Source: Bradyrhizobium sp. 186 (GTDB lineage Bacteria > Pseudomonadota > Alphaproteobacteria > Rhizobiales > Xanthobacteraceae). Taken from it: a DNA stretch of 64,000 nucleotides. The stretch lies in contig NZ_CP082164.1 of assembly GCF_023101685.1 (NCBI RefSeq), forward strand, positions 5,270,001-5,334,000, read 5' to 3'. The notes under the pieces are model-generated. The model was not told the origin of the DNA and did no database searches. It was given only the letters and a program-made list of their open reading frames with translations. This document shows, one piece after another, positions 26,307 to 35,101 of the stretch (within the stretch, counting starts at the first letter, position 1; the number at the start of each line of letters is the position of its first letter). Position numbers and translations under genes: made by a program.

Positions 26307-28262
26307 TTACGCCGCCGGTTCGATGTAGCGCGGGAAAGCCGGCGTCGGCGCCGGCAGCGTCGAACCGGGCGCAATACGCTTGGCGCCGCCGAGCGCTGCA
26401 AAGTTGCGCTCTGCTTCGGCGATACCGAGGCTGTCGAGCAGCAATGCCGAGGCGGTTGGCATCGCCGGCCGGGCCAGGATCGCGATCTGGCGCACGACTT
26501 CGGCGGTGACATAGAGCACCGTCTTCTGCCTGACAGGATCGGTCTTGGCCAGCGCCCAGGGCGCCTCGCCCGCAAAGTAGCGGTTGGCTTCCGCCACCAC
26601 GGCCCACACAGCGTTGAGCCAGTGGTGGATCTGCTGCGTCGCCATTGCCTGGCGAGACACCGCGAGCATGCCGTCAGCTTGTGACAGGATCGCCTTGTCG
26701 TTGTCGCTGAACTCGCCGGGCTCCGGCAGCACGCCGCCGAGCTGTTTTGCGATCATCGACAGCGAACGTTGCGCGAGGTTGCCGAGATCGTTGGCGAGAT
26801 CGGCATTGATGCGCGCGACGATGGCTTCGTGGTTGTAGTTACCGTCCTGGCCGAACGGCACCTCGCGCAGGAAGAAATAGCGCATCTGATCGACGCCGTA
26901 CTGGTCGGCGAGGTTGAAGGGGTCGACGACGTTACCGACCGACTTCGACATCTTCTCGCCCCTGCTGAACAGGAAGCCGTGGGCATAGACCCGCTTTGGC
27001 AACGGGATGCCCGCCGACATCAGGAACGCCGGCCAGTAGACCGCGTGGAAGCGGATGATGTCCTTGCCGATGACGTGCACGTCCGCCGGCCAGTAGCGCC
27101 AGTTCTTGTCACCCTCGTCGGGGAAGCCGACGCCGGTGATGTAGTTGGTGAGCGCGTCGACCCACACATACATCACGTGCTCTTCGTCGCCGGGCACCTT
27201 GACGCCCCAGTCGAAGGTGGTGCGCGAGATCGAGAGATCGCGCAGGCCGCCTCGTACGAAGCTCACGACCTCGTTCTTGCGCGAGTCCGGGCCGATGAAT
27301 TCAGGATGGTCTTCGTAGAGCTTCAGGAGCTTGTCCTGGTAGGACGACAGGCGGAAGAAATAGCTCTTCTCCTCGACCCACTCGACCGGCGTACCCTGCG
27401 GCCCAAGCCGCACCCCGTCGTCGTTTACGCGCGTCTCATCCTCGGCGTAATAGGCTTCGTCGCGCACCGAGTACCAGCCGGCATAGGTGTCGGCATAGAT
27501 GTCGCCGTTGGCGGCCATGCGCCGCCAGATCTCCTGGCTGGAGCGATGGTGCTGCTCTTCAGTGGTGCGGATGAAGCGGTCGAACGAGACGTTCAGCCGC
27601 TCGTCCATTTCCTTGAAACGGCCGGCATTGCGGGTGGCGAGCGCGGACGGGGTCAGGCTTTCGTTCTGCGCGGTCTGGATCATCTTCAGACCGTGCTCGT
27701 CGGTGCCGGTCAGGAAGAACACGTCCTTGCCGTCGAGCCGCGCAAAACGCGCCAGCACGTCGGTCGCGATCGCCTCGTAGGCGTGCCCGATATGCGGATG
27801 GCCATTGGGATAGGCGATCGCGGTCGTGATGTAGAAGACGTTTTCGCGTGCAGGCGTTGCAACGGGCGTCGCGGCTTTCGGCGCGACGACCGCCTTCAGC
27901 GCGCGCGGCGCCTTCGGTTTCGCTGCCTTGGGTGGAGCGACGGGAGCCGGCGCCACCGGAGCGGTCACCTTCGCCTTCTTGGCCACCTTCTTCGCCGGTG
28001 CCCTTGCTGGCTTCCCGGCAACCTTTTTGGCAACCGTTTTCTTCACGACCCTCTTTGCGGCGACCTGCTTCTTTGCAGCCTTCCTGCCAGCCTCTTTTGC
28101 CGTCTTCGCTGCGCTCTTTTTTACGCGCGTTTTGGCGGCCGCCTTCTTGGTCTTTTTCGCAGCTTTGCGGGCGCGCGCCTTGGCGACCTTCTTCGTGGCT
28201 TTCGTAGCGGCCTTCTTGCCGCTCTTGCGTTTGACAGTTTTCTCAGCTCGCGTTGCCACCAC
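26307..28262 (-). CDS. metG: methionyl-tRNA synthetase with lysine/alanine-rich N-terminal extension
   Basis: Charges tRNA-Met with methionine. The catalytic core begins near residue 138 ([20 protein letters not shown], the HIGH motif) and contains [10 protein letters not shown] (KMSKS) and the anticodon-binding helical domain. It ends without a C-terminal tRNA-binding (Trbp111) domain. Before the core lie about 130 residues made almost only of Lys, Ala, Val, Arg, Pro and Thr in KKAxKK-type repeats, like bacterial histone-H1-like tails. The frame extends to 28412, but GTG at 28262 (or 28259) with AAAGGA upstream is the best start. The extension is in frame and uninterrupted. It probably adds non-specific RNA/DNA binding; this is inference. 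Confidence 0.9.
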   Translation of the reverse strand: MVATRAEKTVKRKSGKKAATKATKKVAKARARKAAKKTKKAAAKTRVKKSAAKTAKEAGRKAAKKQVAAKRVVKKTVAKKVAGKPARAPAKKVAKKAKVTAPVAPAPVAPPKAAKPKAPRALKAVVAPKAATPVATPARENVFYITTAIAYPNGHPHIGHAYEAIATDVLARFARLDGKDVFFLTGTDEHGLKMIQTAQNESLTPSALATRNAGRFKEMDERLNVSFDRFIRTTEEQHHRSSQEIWRRMAANGDIYADTYAGWYSVRDEAYYAEDETRVNDDGVRLGPQGTPVEWVEEKSYFFRLSSYQDKLLKLYEDHPEFIGPDSRKNEVVSFVRGGLRDLSISRTTFDWGVKVPGDEEHVMYVWVDALTNYITGVGFPDEGDKNWRYWPADVHVIGKDIIRFHAVYWPAFLMSAGIPLPKRVYAHGFLFSRGEKMSKSVGNVVDPFNLADQYGVDQMRYFFLREVPFGQDGNYNHEAIVARINADLANDLGNLAQRSLSMIAKQLGGVLPEPGEFSDNDKAILSQADGMLAVSRQAMATQQIHHWLNAVWAVVAEANRYFAGEAPWALAKTDPVRQKTVLYVTAEVVRQIAILARPAMPTASALLLDSLGIAEAERNFAALGGAKRIAPGSTLPAPTPAFPRYIEPAA

Positions 28263-28306
28263 GAATTCCTTTATCGGCTTCTTAAAATTTGGAAACGAAC
28301 CTGCGC

Positions 28307-29353
28307 CTAGCGCGTTGCGTCCGCCAGCCAGCCGAACACCGAGAAAACCAAGGGCTTGCGCTCCAGATTGTAGGTTTCGGTGTCGCGCGCGGCGCGGACG
28401 ATCTTTTCCCATACCTCCGCAAGGCGCGCAAGGCGCGGCAGGTTCTGGTTGGCATTGGCCTCGTCGGCATGCAGACGCTCCGCGATCCAGCGGTCGATGC
28501 CGTCGATGAAGGCCGCGAGTGCGACGCGGTCGCTGGTGCCGAGCGACTCGCCGAGCGTGTGCAACTCGCGCGGATCGACCTGCGGCAGGCGTGCCAGCAG
28601 CGCCGCCGTCCGCTGCTGGAGTTTCAGGGCGTCGCCGCCAAGCAGCGTCAGCGCCCGCGCAACGCTGCCCTCGGAGGCCTCCGCGGCCTCGCGTAGCGCC
28701 GGATCGTTCGGATCGAGGTCCGCGGTTGCGGCTGCTGCGCCGATCACATCGTCGGTCGCGAGCGGGCGCAGGCGCAGCTTGCGGCAGCGTGACTGAATTG
28801 TGGCGAGCGCGCGCGCCGGCGCGTGGCTCACCAGCAGGAAAAGCGATTGCTGCGGCGGTTCCTCGAGGATCTTGAGAAGCGCGTTCGCCGCATTCGGATT
28901 GAGCTCGTCGACGGTGTCGACGATGCAGACGCGCCAGCCTTCGGCTGCCGCGGTCGAGCCGAAGAACGAGATCGTTTCGCGCGTCTCGTCCACCGTGATC
29001 ACGGTGCGCATCACGCCGCGATCGTTGGCGGTGCGCTCCAGCGTCAATAGGCCGCCATGCGAACTAACCGCAACCTGCCGCGCCGCGGCGTCGTTCGGAT
29101 CGATCGCGAGGTTTTCGGCGCGTTGCACGGTTGGCGCCAACGGTTGCCCGTGGGCGAGCACGAAGCGCGCCATCCGATAGGCCAACGTCGCCTTGCCGAT
29201 CCCCTGCGGCCCTCCGATCAACCAGGCGTGCGGGATGCGCCCGCTGCGATAGGCCGCGAGCAGCGCCGTCTCGGCCTCGCGATGTCCGAACAGCCGGCTC
29301 GTCTCGCGCGGATGCGGAATGGCGGTTTCGCGCTCGGCCTGCCGCGGGCTCAT
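28307..29353 (-). CDS. holB: DNA polymerase III subunit delta' (HolB)
   Basis: Clamp-loader subunit of 348 residues that helps load the sliding clamp at replication forks. The N-terminal AAA+ domain has a P-loop-like [12 protein letters not shown] and the Walker B/sensor region [23 protein letters not shown], followed by the [14 protein letters not shown] motif. The C-terminal helices follow. No clear zinc-binding cysteine set is seen. The ATG overlaps the tmk stop (ATGA), so it is translationally coupled to tmk. The gene is 44 bp upstream of metG. Confidence 0.92.
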   Translation of the reverse strand: MSPRQAERETAIPHPRETSRLFGHREAETALLAAYRSGRIPHAWLIGGPQGIGKATLAYRMARFVLAHGQPLAPTVQRAENLAIDPNDAAARQVAVSSHGGLLTLERTANDRGVMRTVITVDETRETISFFGSTAAAEGWRVCIVDTVDELNPNAANALLKILEEPPQQSLFLLVSHAPARALATIQSRCRKLRLRPLATDDVIGAAAATADLDPNDPALREAAEASEGSVARALTLLGGDALKLQQRTAALLARLPQVDPRELHTLGESLGTSDRVALAAFIDGIDRWIAERLHADEANANQNLPRLARLAEVWEKIVRAARDTETYNLERKPLVFSVFGWLADATR

Positions 29354-30036
29354 GCTGAAACCACCGATGCCGGCGTGGGAAGGAGGCGCTCGCACAGCGC
29401 CGTCCAGACCCGCCCGGCGACCGTGTCGGGATCGGAATTGGCGTCGATCAGCACGCAGCGCGCGGGATCGTCCGCAGCGATCGTGCGATAGGCATCGCGC
29501 AGTCCCTGATGGAACTTGAGGTTCTCGCCCTCGAACCTATCAGGCGTGCCGCTGCCGCGCCGTGCGGCGGCGCGCTGCAAGCCGATCTCGACCGGCAGAT
29601 CGAGGATGATGGTGAGATCCGGCTTGAGATCGCCGATCGTGACCCGCTGCATCGCATTGATGAGAGCTGCCGGCACGCTGCCGAGGCTGCCCTGATAGGC
29701 GCGCGTCGAATCGGCGAAACGGTCACATAGCACCCACGTACCCTGATTGAGCGCAGGTTCGATCACTGTGCGGACATGGTCGTCGCGCGCAGCGGCAAAC
29801 AGCAGCGTCTCGGCATCGGGGCCGAGCAGCTTGCCCATGCCGGAGAGCACGAGATGGCGCATGATCTCGGCGCCCGGGGAGCCGCCCGGCTCGCGCGTGA
29901 CGAGGGTGCGGAGCTTCGCCGCATTGAGCCGGTCGGCGAGCTTCTTGATCTGGGTCGACTTGCCCGTCCCTTCGCCGCCTTCAAAGGTGATGAAGCGTCC
30001 GCGCCCGGACGGCCGCTGTACCGCGCGCTCACTCAT
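29350..30036 (-). CDS. tmk: thymidylate kinase
   Basis: Phosphorylates dTMP to dTDP. Protein of 228 residues with P-loop FEGGEGTGKST, the DR(x) motif VTREPGG, LCDRFADSTRAYQG and the LID region RRGSGTPDRFE. An N-terminal extension of about 12 residues and a short C-terminal tail are unremarkable. It starts two bases after the dac stop and overlaps holB by four bases, so the three genes form a tight operon. Confidence 0.95.
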   Translation of the reverse strand: MSERAVQRPSGRGRFITFEGGEGTGKSTQIKKLADRLNAAKLRTLVTREPGGSPGAEIMRHLVLSGMGKLLGPDAETLLFAAARDDHVRTVIEPALNQGTWVLCDRFADSTRAYQGSLGSVPAALINAMQRVTIGDLKPDLTIILDLPVEIGLQRAAARRGSGTPDRFEGENLKFHQGLRDAYRTIAADDPARCVLIDANSDPDTVAGRVWTALCERLLPTPASVVSA

Positions 30037-30038
30037 GA

Positions 30039-31301
30039 TCAGAGCTTCTCGGCGCCTGCGCGGAACATGCCGATCACAAGCTCGCTGGCGCCATCGATTG
30101 CACGGCGCACGGTCGAGCCGGTGCCGATCGCTTCAGCCGCATAGACCGGCGTCTCCACCGCGATATTGCCGCTGCGCCAGACACGCACCACGCCTACCTT
30201 CTGGCCGGCCTCGATCGGCGCGCGCACCGGGCCGCTATAGACGACGCGAGCGATCAGCTTGTCGCTGCCGTTCTTGTGCACCATCACCTTCACGGGCGTC
30301 TTGGCCACGAGTTTCACCGACCGGCTCTCGCCGCCAAAGACTTTGGCGTAACCGACGGGCTGGTCGGCGGCGATCAGGGCGCGGGTCTCGAAATTGCGAA
30401 AGCCCCATTCCAGCATCTTCTTGGCTTCGGTAGCACGGTCCTCGGGATCTTCCAGACCGTTGACGACGACGATCAGCCGCGTGCCGTTCTGCACAGCCGA
30501 GCCGACCATGCCGTAGCCGCCCTCCTTGGTAAAGCCGGTCTTGAGGCCGTCGGCGCCTTCGAGCGCATTGAGCAGCGGATTGCGGTTGGGCTGGCGGATC
30601 TTGTTCCAGGTGAATTCCTTCTCGCCGAACAGTTTGTAGAATTCGGGGAAGTCCAGGATGATGTGCCGGGCGAGGATACCGAGCTCGCGCACCGTCATCT
30701 TGTTGCCGGGGTCGGGCAAGCCGTTGGAGTTGCCGAAGGTCGACTTGGTCAGGCCGAGCTCGCGGGCGCGCTTGGTCATGAAATCGGCGGCAAAGATCCG
30801 CTCGTTGCCGGCGATGCCTTCGGCAAGCGCAATGCAGGCGTCGTTGCCGCTCTGGATGATCGCGCCATGCAGGAGATCGTCGACAGAGACCTTGCTGTTG
30901 ATGGCGGCGAACATGGTCGAGCCGCCCGAGGGCGCCCCGCCCTTGCGCCAGGCGTTCTCGCTGATCCGGTACTCGTCGGTCGGCTTGATGTCGCCCTTCT
31001 TGATCGCGTTGAAGACGACTTCCGCGGTCATCAGCTTCATCATGCTGGAGGGCGCCCGGAGCTCGTCGGCGTTCTTCTCGAACAGCACGCTGCCGCTGGA
31101 GGCCTCGATCAGGATCGCGGTGGGGGCATCGCCGTCAAAGCCGGCATCTTCCGCTTTCTTGGCGCCCTGGACGCTCTGGTTGGCGGCATAAAGCGCCCCG
31201 CCCCAGCCGACGCTCGCCACCAGAACCGCCGCGATCAGCCCGCGCGCCAGTGCTCCGGCAGTCAGCCGGGTGCGACGGAGCGAAAAAAGACGAATTGCCA
31301 T
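30039..31301 (-). CDS. D-alanyl-D-alanine carboxypeptidase (PBP5/6 family, DacF/DacC type)
   Basis: Trims the terminal D-Ala of peptidoglycan stem peptides in the periplasm. Protein of 420 residues with an N-terminal membrane/signal segment (GLIAAVLVASVGWGGALYA). All three penicillin-binding motifs are present: SxxK (APSSMMKLM), SxN (IQSGNDAC) and KTG (GLKTGFTKEGG). The C-terminal beta domain (from about 300, TPVKVMVHKNGSD) is the PBP5_C type. The ATG at 31301 is preferred to the TTG six bases upstream. First gene of the tmk-holB-metG block. Confidence 0.9.
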   Translation of the reverse strand: MAIRLFSLRRTRLTAGALARGLIAAVLVASVGWGGALYAANQSVQGAKKAEDAGFDGDAPTAILIEASSGSVLFEKNADELRAPSSMMKLMTAEVVFNAIKKGDIKPTDEYRISENAWRKGGAPSGGSTMFAAINSKVSVDDLLHGAIIQSGNDACIALAEGIAGNERIFAADFMTKRARELGLTKSTFGNSNGLPDPGNKMTVRELGILARHIILDFPEFYKLFGEKEFTWNKIRQPNRNPLLNALEGADGLKTGFTKEGGYGMVGSAVQNGTRLIVVVNGLEDPEDRATEAKKMLEWGFRNFETRALIAADQPVGYAKVFGGESRSVKLVAKTPVKVMVHKNGSDKLIARVVYSGPVRAPIEAGQKVGVVRVWRSGNIAVETPVYAAEAIGTGSTVRRAIDGASELVIGMFRAGAEKL

Positions 31302-31454
31302 GGCCAAGCCCTGAGAGCGGCGTTTTAACAGTTGGAACCGGTGCGAACAACACGAGGTTGACCGCTTGTCCGTGAGATTGCACGATTCTCGTCGCGCCCC
31401 TATCGTGACACCTCATGTTTCTCGACCAAACCCCTGAAACAAGGCGGAAAAGCG

Positions 31455-32411
31455 ATGTCTTCCACCCGCGTGATCAAGGCCAACGGGATCGACCTCTTCA
31501 TTCGCGAAGCCGGCCAGGGACCGCTGGTCGTGCTGTGTCATGGCTGGCCGGAATTGTCCTATTCCTGGCGCCACCAGATCCCGGCGCTCGCGGACGCCGG
31601 CTTTCACGTCGTAGCACCGGACATGCGCGGCTATGGCCGGAGTGCAGCGCCGTCTGATGTGAGCGCTTATTCGATCTTCGATACGGTCGGCGATATCGTC
31701 GGCCTGGTGCAGGCGCTCGGCGAGACCAAGGCGGTGGTGGTCGGCCACGACTGGGGCGCGCCGGTGGCCTGGCATGCGGCGTTGTTCCGCCCCGATGTCT
31801 TCACAGCGGTCGCGGGCCTGAGCGTGCCGCCGCCGTTCCGCGCCCGCGGCAAGCCGCTCGACCTGCTGCGCCAGGGTGGCGTCACCAACTTCTATTGGCA
31901 GTATTTCCAGACGCCCGGTGTCGCCGAAGCCGAGCTCGAGCGTGACGTCGCCCGCACCATGCGCATCGTACTCGGCGGACGCGGGCTCGCCGATCCGAGC
32001 GCCGCCATGTTCGTGCAGGAGGGCAAGGGCTTTCTCGGCCATGCGACCTCTGATGAGCCGCTGCCGGACTGGCTGAGCGAGACCGATTTGGCCTATTTCA
32101 CCGAAACCTTCCGCAAGTCTGGCTTTCGCGGCGGGTTGAACTGGTATCGCAACATCGACCGCAATTGGGAGCTGACGGCGCCTTGGCAGGATGCGCAGAT
32201 CCACCAGCCTTCGTTGTTCATTGCCGGTTCGAGAGACGCCGTCATCACCGGCCTGATCGGCGCCAAGCGCGTCAACGAGCTCGAGCGCGTGCTGTCCAAC
32301 CTTACGCGGAAGCTGATCATCGAGGGCGCCGGCCATTGGGTGCAGCAGGAGCGGGCCGACGAGGTGAACGATGCACTGATCAGGTTCTTGCGCGAGGCTG
32401 CCGCGCGCTAA
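31455..32411 (+). CDS. alpha/beta-hydrolase, epoxide hydrolase type
   Basis: Protein of 318 residues with soluble-epoxide-hydrolase features: oxyanion motif HGWPELSYSWRHQ, nucleophile Asp in VVGHDWGAPVAW, cap tyrosines in NFYWQYFQ and NWYRNIDRNWEL, acid Asp in AGSRDAV and base His in EGAGHWVQQE. It probably opens epoxides to diols; haloalkane dehalogenase activity is less likely given the cap tyrosines. It lies on the opposite strand, between rlpA and dac, genes that are usually neighbours. Its stop codon TAA falls inside the left arm of an intergenic repeat. Confidence 0.88.
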   Translation: MSSTRVIKANGIDLFIREAGQGPLVVLCHGWPELSYSWRHQIPALADAGFHVVAPDMRGYGRSAAPSDVSAYSIFDTVGDIVGLVQALGETKAVVVGHDWGAPVAWHAALFRPDVFTAVAGLSVPPPFRARGKPLDLLRQGGVTNFYWQYFQTPGVAEAELERDVARTMRIVLGGRGLADPSAAMFVQEGKGFLGHATSDEPLPDWLSETDLAYFTETFRKSGFRGGLNWYRNIDRNWELTAPWQDAQIHQPSLFIAGSRDAVITGLIGAKRVNELERVLSNLTRKLIIEGAGHWVQQERADEVNDALIRFLREAAAR

Positions 32412-32530
32412 AGCGCGATGAGATTGGGATGAATCGTCGTCGCGCTTTAGATTTTTGCTTGAGCATGATTTGCGCGCAAACGCGCTCGGCGTTTGTCGCG
32501 ACGGAAAGCGGCTACACACTTTCCAGATCA
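32408..32530. repeat. Rhizobiales-type intergenic palindromic repeat, copy 1 (degenerate)
   Basis: It starts with perfect arms CTAAAGCGCGA (32408-32418) and TCGCGCTTTAG (32440-32450). Then come CTTGAGCATGATTT and, further on, GGAAAGCGGCTACACACTTTCCAGATCA. The same order of blocks occurs in a cleaner form at 44960-45039. The left arm contains the TAA stop of the epoxide hydrolase gene. These elements are dispersed between genes in this group of bacteria and may end transcripts or protect 3' ends. Confidence 0.75.
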
Positions 32531-32534
32531 ACCG

Positions 32535-32700
32535 TTAGGCGACAACATTCATTTTCATCGCGACGTGCGCGGCGCCCGCCGGTTCGATCTCGACAAATCC
32601 TTGCCGCAGCTAGAATCGGCGCGCGGCCGGATTGCTGCAGCTACCTAGGCCAACTTCAATCGAGCTGTTGCAGCGGACGTGCCCGCGTGCCGTTCTGACC
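32535..32700 (-). pseudogene. remnant of a GNAT acetyltransferase (C-terminal end)
   Basis: Reading the minus strand gives CSNPAARRF-stop-LRQGFVEIEPAGAAH...MNVVA-stop. NPAARRFYxRxGF is the classic end of GNAT domains, so the in-frame TAG (32612-32610) replaces a tyrosine codon. Upstream residues (SIEVGLGS) fit weakly and no start or motif A remains. The remnant adjoins the palindromic repeat and lies in the gap between the epoxide hydrolase and rlpA. It is too short for a normal gene call. Confidence 0.6.
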
Positions 32701-32745
32701 AGTCACGCCGGCGACGCGACGCCGCCGGCTGAAAGTCGTTTGTGC

Positions 32746-33681
32746 TTAGTAGAGGCCGCGGCCGCTCAGGATGCCGCGGGCCTCGGCGGCGCCGTCGGAG
32801 ACATAGGCGGAGGATGGAGCGCCCTCGGCCGCGTAGCGGCCATCCTCGTCATAGGACACGGCGCGCGTGTTCTGGAGCGCCCGGCCTCGGCTGCGGCTCG
32901 AGGCCGACATTTCCGAGGTCGCGTTGATCGAGGCGACATCGGCTGAGGTGTTGCCGAGACTGTAGGGCCGCCCCTCCGGCATCGGAACTTCGCCGCGGAT
33001 TGCTCCCCGTCCCGGGGACGTGAGCTCCGGCACGAACGGTCTGGCCGAGGCGACGCGAACCATGGAGGGGGTCGGCGCCGGAACGCCGGTGCGTAAGGTC
33101 GCCATCAGCTGGCGGTCGTCGGAGCCTTCGAGGGGCGCCCGGCCGACATATTCAACGCGGACCTTGGCGACGCCATTGCCTTTGAATTCAAGGAGTTCGG
33201 CGGCTTTGTTCGAAACGTCGATGAGCCGGTTGCCGTGATAGGGGCCGCGGTCATTGACGCGGACGATCAGCGACTTGCCGTTCGAGACATTGGTCACCCG
33301 CGCATAGGACGGCATCGGCAGGGTCGGATGCGCCGCCGTCAGCGAACCCATGTCGAACACTTCGCCATTGGCGGTCAGGCGGCCGTGGAAATCGTCGCCG
33401 TACCAGGACGCCATGCCCTCGGCACGGTAGTTGACGTCCTCCTCGGGCACATAGGTCCGGCCCGCCACCATATAGGGCTTGCCGATGCGGTAGGTGCCGC
33501 CGCCCTTCGGGACCGGATCACCCAGGGCCACGACCCGGGGGCTCGAGGACACGCCATATTTCGGATCGACGCGGCTGGCGAACTTGCCCGACGAGGCACA
33601 ATTGGCGAGCACAAGGCATGTCGCGGCCGCTGCAACACCACGCGCGGCCCGCAAAACCGAATCTGACCTTCGGATCCCCAT
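32746..33681 (-). CDS. rlpA: RlpA-family septal ring lytic transglycosylase / rare lipoprotein A
   Basis: Lipoprotein of 311 residues. A signal with lipobox VLANC (Cys about 28) is followed by the double-psi beta-barrel core GMASWYGDDFHGRLTANGEVFDMG, with TAAHPTLPMPSYARVTN and VRVNDRGPYHGNRLIDVS. The catalytic Glu-Asp pair is in NGEVFD and VNDRGP. RlpA cleaves naked glycan strands at the septum in studied species. The long C-terminal tail is low-complexity and shows no SPOR domain. The start at 33681 gives a proper signal peptide; the frame runs to 33717. It is normally next to dac in this group; here an opposite-strand insert separates them. Confidence 0.85.
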   Translation of the reverse strand: MGIRRSDSVLRAARGVAAAATCLVLANCASSGKFASRVDPKYGVSSSPRVVALGDPVPKGGGTYRIGKPYMVAGRTYVPEEDVNYRAEGMASWYGDDFHGRLTANGEVFDMGSLTAAHPTLPMPSYARVTNVSNGKSLIVRVNDRGPYHGNRLIDVSNKAAELLEFKGNGVAKVRVEYVGRAPLEGSDDRQLMATLRTGVPAPTPSMVRVASARPFVPELTSPGRGAIRGEVPMPEGRPYSLGNTSADVASINATSEMSASSRSRGRALQNTRAVSYDEDGRYAAEGAPSSAYVSDGAAEARGILSGRGLY

Positions 33682-34045
33682 TCGCCCCAAATACCATTTC
33701 GCCGGAGACGTGCCCAACCCGCCTTGTCAGCGAGGAGCGCCTTCCGGTCCTTTGCCCGACGCGGCCCACCACCGCTTCAGATGCGCACACGATATCGCAA
33801 CCGGAACACGGCGGAAATGGGGTCTGTGCGGCGTTCGAGCCGGGATGGTAAACAGGACGTTCGTCCTTCCCCATTGATCTGCGGAGCGCGGGCAGGTCGC
33901 GGCGGCATTCTCTGTGCCACCGCTGGACAGGCTGTTGCGCCGAAGCATCACTCCAACCCCATTGTCGCGACTTTCACTGGAATTCTTTTGACTGTGCAAG
34001 GCCGCACGCGTTTTCTCGCGTGCAGGGGCGGAATGGAAATTTACG
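33682..34045. other. intergenic stretch, no gene recognised
   Basis: This is the divergent region upstream of rlpA. Short ORFs here (33724-34113 plus, 33727-33999 minus) have poor, Arg/Pro-rich composition and no ribosome sites. A promoter for rlpA must lie here, but I could not place its boxes with confidence. Confidence 0.35.
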
Positions 34046-34135
34046 ATGATCGAGACGGTTTCGGCACTGATGGGTCTGGTAAGCGCGGGGATCTTCCTGG
34101 CCCATGCGTTTGAAGGTTACCGCACGAGGGCTTGA
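34046..34135 (+). CDS. very small membrane-like protein (29 aa)
   Basis: The ORF reads MIETVSALMGLVSAGIFLAH followed by AFEGYRTRA: a single hydrophobic helix with a basic tail. It looks like a genuine micro-protein rather than noise because of its clean hydrophobic profile and GC-rich codon thirds. It is one of three small ORFs within 600 bp on the same strand. Function unknown. Confidence 0.5.
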   Translation: MIETVSALMGLVSAGIFLAHAFEGYRTRA

Positions 34136-34239
34136 GGCACTCGCGCGAACAACATTGCATCACCTCCTTTCAAGACGGCGCGTTCGGACAATTTTAATCG
34201 ATCCGATCGAGCATCGAAGACGAGAGTGGCAGGTGTCCC

Positions 34240-34338
34240 ATGCGCAACCATGACCTCGTATCCGATGGCTTTCTGGCATTGACTGCCGGCGGCCTGGTTC
34301 TGCTCTGCTCCAGCCTCGTGGCACTGGCCTTCGGCTGA
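34240..34338 (+). CDS. very small membrane-like protein (32 aa)
   Basis: The ORF starts MRNHDLVSDGFLALTAGGLV and continues with a Leu/Ala-rich helix (LLCSSLVALAFG), followed directly by a stop. A GGCAGG-like site precedes the ATG. The single transmembrane helix suggests an inner-membrane micro-protein. Second of the three small ORFs in this stretch. Function unknown. Confidence 0.45.
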   Translation: MRNHDLVSDGFLALTAGGLVLLCSSLVALAFG

Positions 34339-34495
34339 GCACCGACGACACTTTCCCACTTTCAGACCGCAGCCATACCGCGACGCAACAGGCGTGTGTT
34401 TGTCCGGGATTGCCCTGCTCCCGTTCAGTTGATTGAATTTCCGCGTCGGCGCCTCGACTCATTTCAAGAGGCCATCACCAACGAGGGTGACTCAC

Positions 34496-34624
34496 ATGCT
34501 TGCCGAGAAATTTTTCCTGGTCCTGGAATCGCTGATCCGTGGCGGACGCACCTATCCGGATGGAAGTCCCCGGGTCATCAGCACCTCCCCGCACGTACCG
34601 ATGAAGCTGCCGGACCAGAAATAG
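34496..34624 (+). CDS. small protein of unknown function (42 aa)
   Basis: The protein MLAEKFFLVLESLIRGGRTY continues with a Pro/Ser-rich tail ending MKLPDQK. A good ribosome site, GAGGGTGA, stands before the ATG. I recall proteins of this type as short conserved hypotheticals in Bradyrhizobium, but could not check. Convergent with the next gene. Confidence 0.6.
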   Translation: MLAEKFFLVLESLIRGGRTYPDGSPRVISTSPHVPMKLPDQK

Positions 34625-34656
34625 CGAGACCTTTCCAAGCTCCGATCACACGCCGT

Positions 34657-34971
34657 TCAGCGCAAGCCCAGCAGCGAGCGGCGATAAAGACTGTCGCGGG
34701 CTTCATTCAGGCAGACGAAGCTGCCGTCGAAGCCCTGGCCATAGCGCTTCTGACCCTTGGCGTAGTAGACGCCCTTCCTGAAATCCAGCCACACCACCTT
34801 GTCGCCAGGGCAATATCGCCGCGCCTGTGCCTCGTCGCGAAACGGCGTCAGCGGCAGCGCCGATACCTCCGCCATGCCTGCGCCAAAGACCATGACCGCG
34901 CCGAGTGCGGCCTTGCGGAGCCATCTGCCAGGACTGCTGCAAGACACTGCCGGCCTCCTGATCCGCGCCAT
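34657..34971 (-). CDS. small secreted protein of unknown function
   Basis: About 104 residues from the ATG at 34971. A basic N terminus, a hydrophobic stretch (KAALGAVMVFGAGMAEVSAL) that may act as signal, and a compact C-terminal domain follow (YCPGDKVVWLDFRKGVYYAKGQKRYGQG, then FVCLNEA). Two cysteines could pair in the periplasm. The pattern is typical of short conserved rhizobial hypotheticals. The frame is open to 35049. Function unknown. Confidence 0.65.
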   Translation of the reverse strand: MARIRRPAVSCSSPGRWLRKAALGAVMVFGAGMAEVSALPLTPFRDEAQARRYCPGDKVVWLDFRKGVYYAKGQKRYGQGFDGSFVCLNEARDSLYRRSLLGLR

Positions 34972-35101
34972 CGTGCGGCGCTCGTTGGCCACGACAGCAC
35001 CGGCCATCCGCAGACGGCGATAGGCAGCGTCACATCTTCCGGCAGCCATCTTGTCAGGTTACACGAAAGCGAGGTCATCTCGATGCGACGATGCTGCCTG
35101 A

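Noticed and set aside
26769..28310. 513-codon plus-strand frame opposite metG
   Set aside because: Antisense shadow; its Leu/Phe/Arg-rich end is only the complement of the lysine-rich metG tail.
32165..32698. 177-codon plus frame across the end of the epoxide hydrolase gene and the repeat
   Set aside because: It spans the repeat and shows no protein-like pattern; the minus-strand GNAT remnant explains the right part better.
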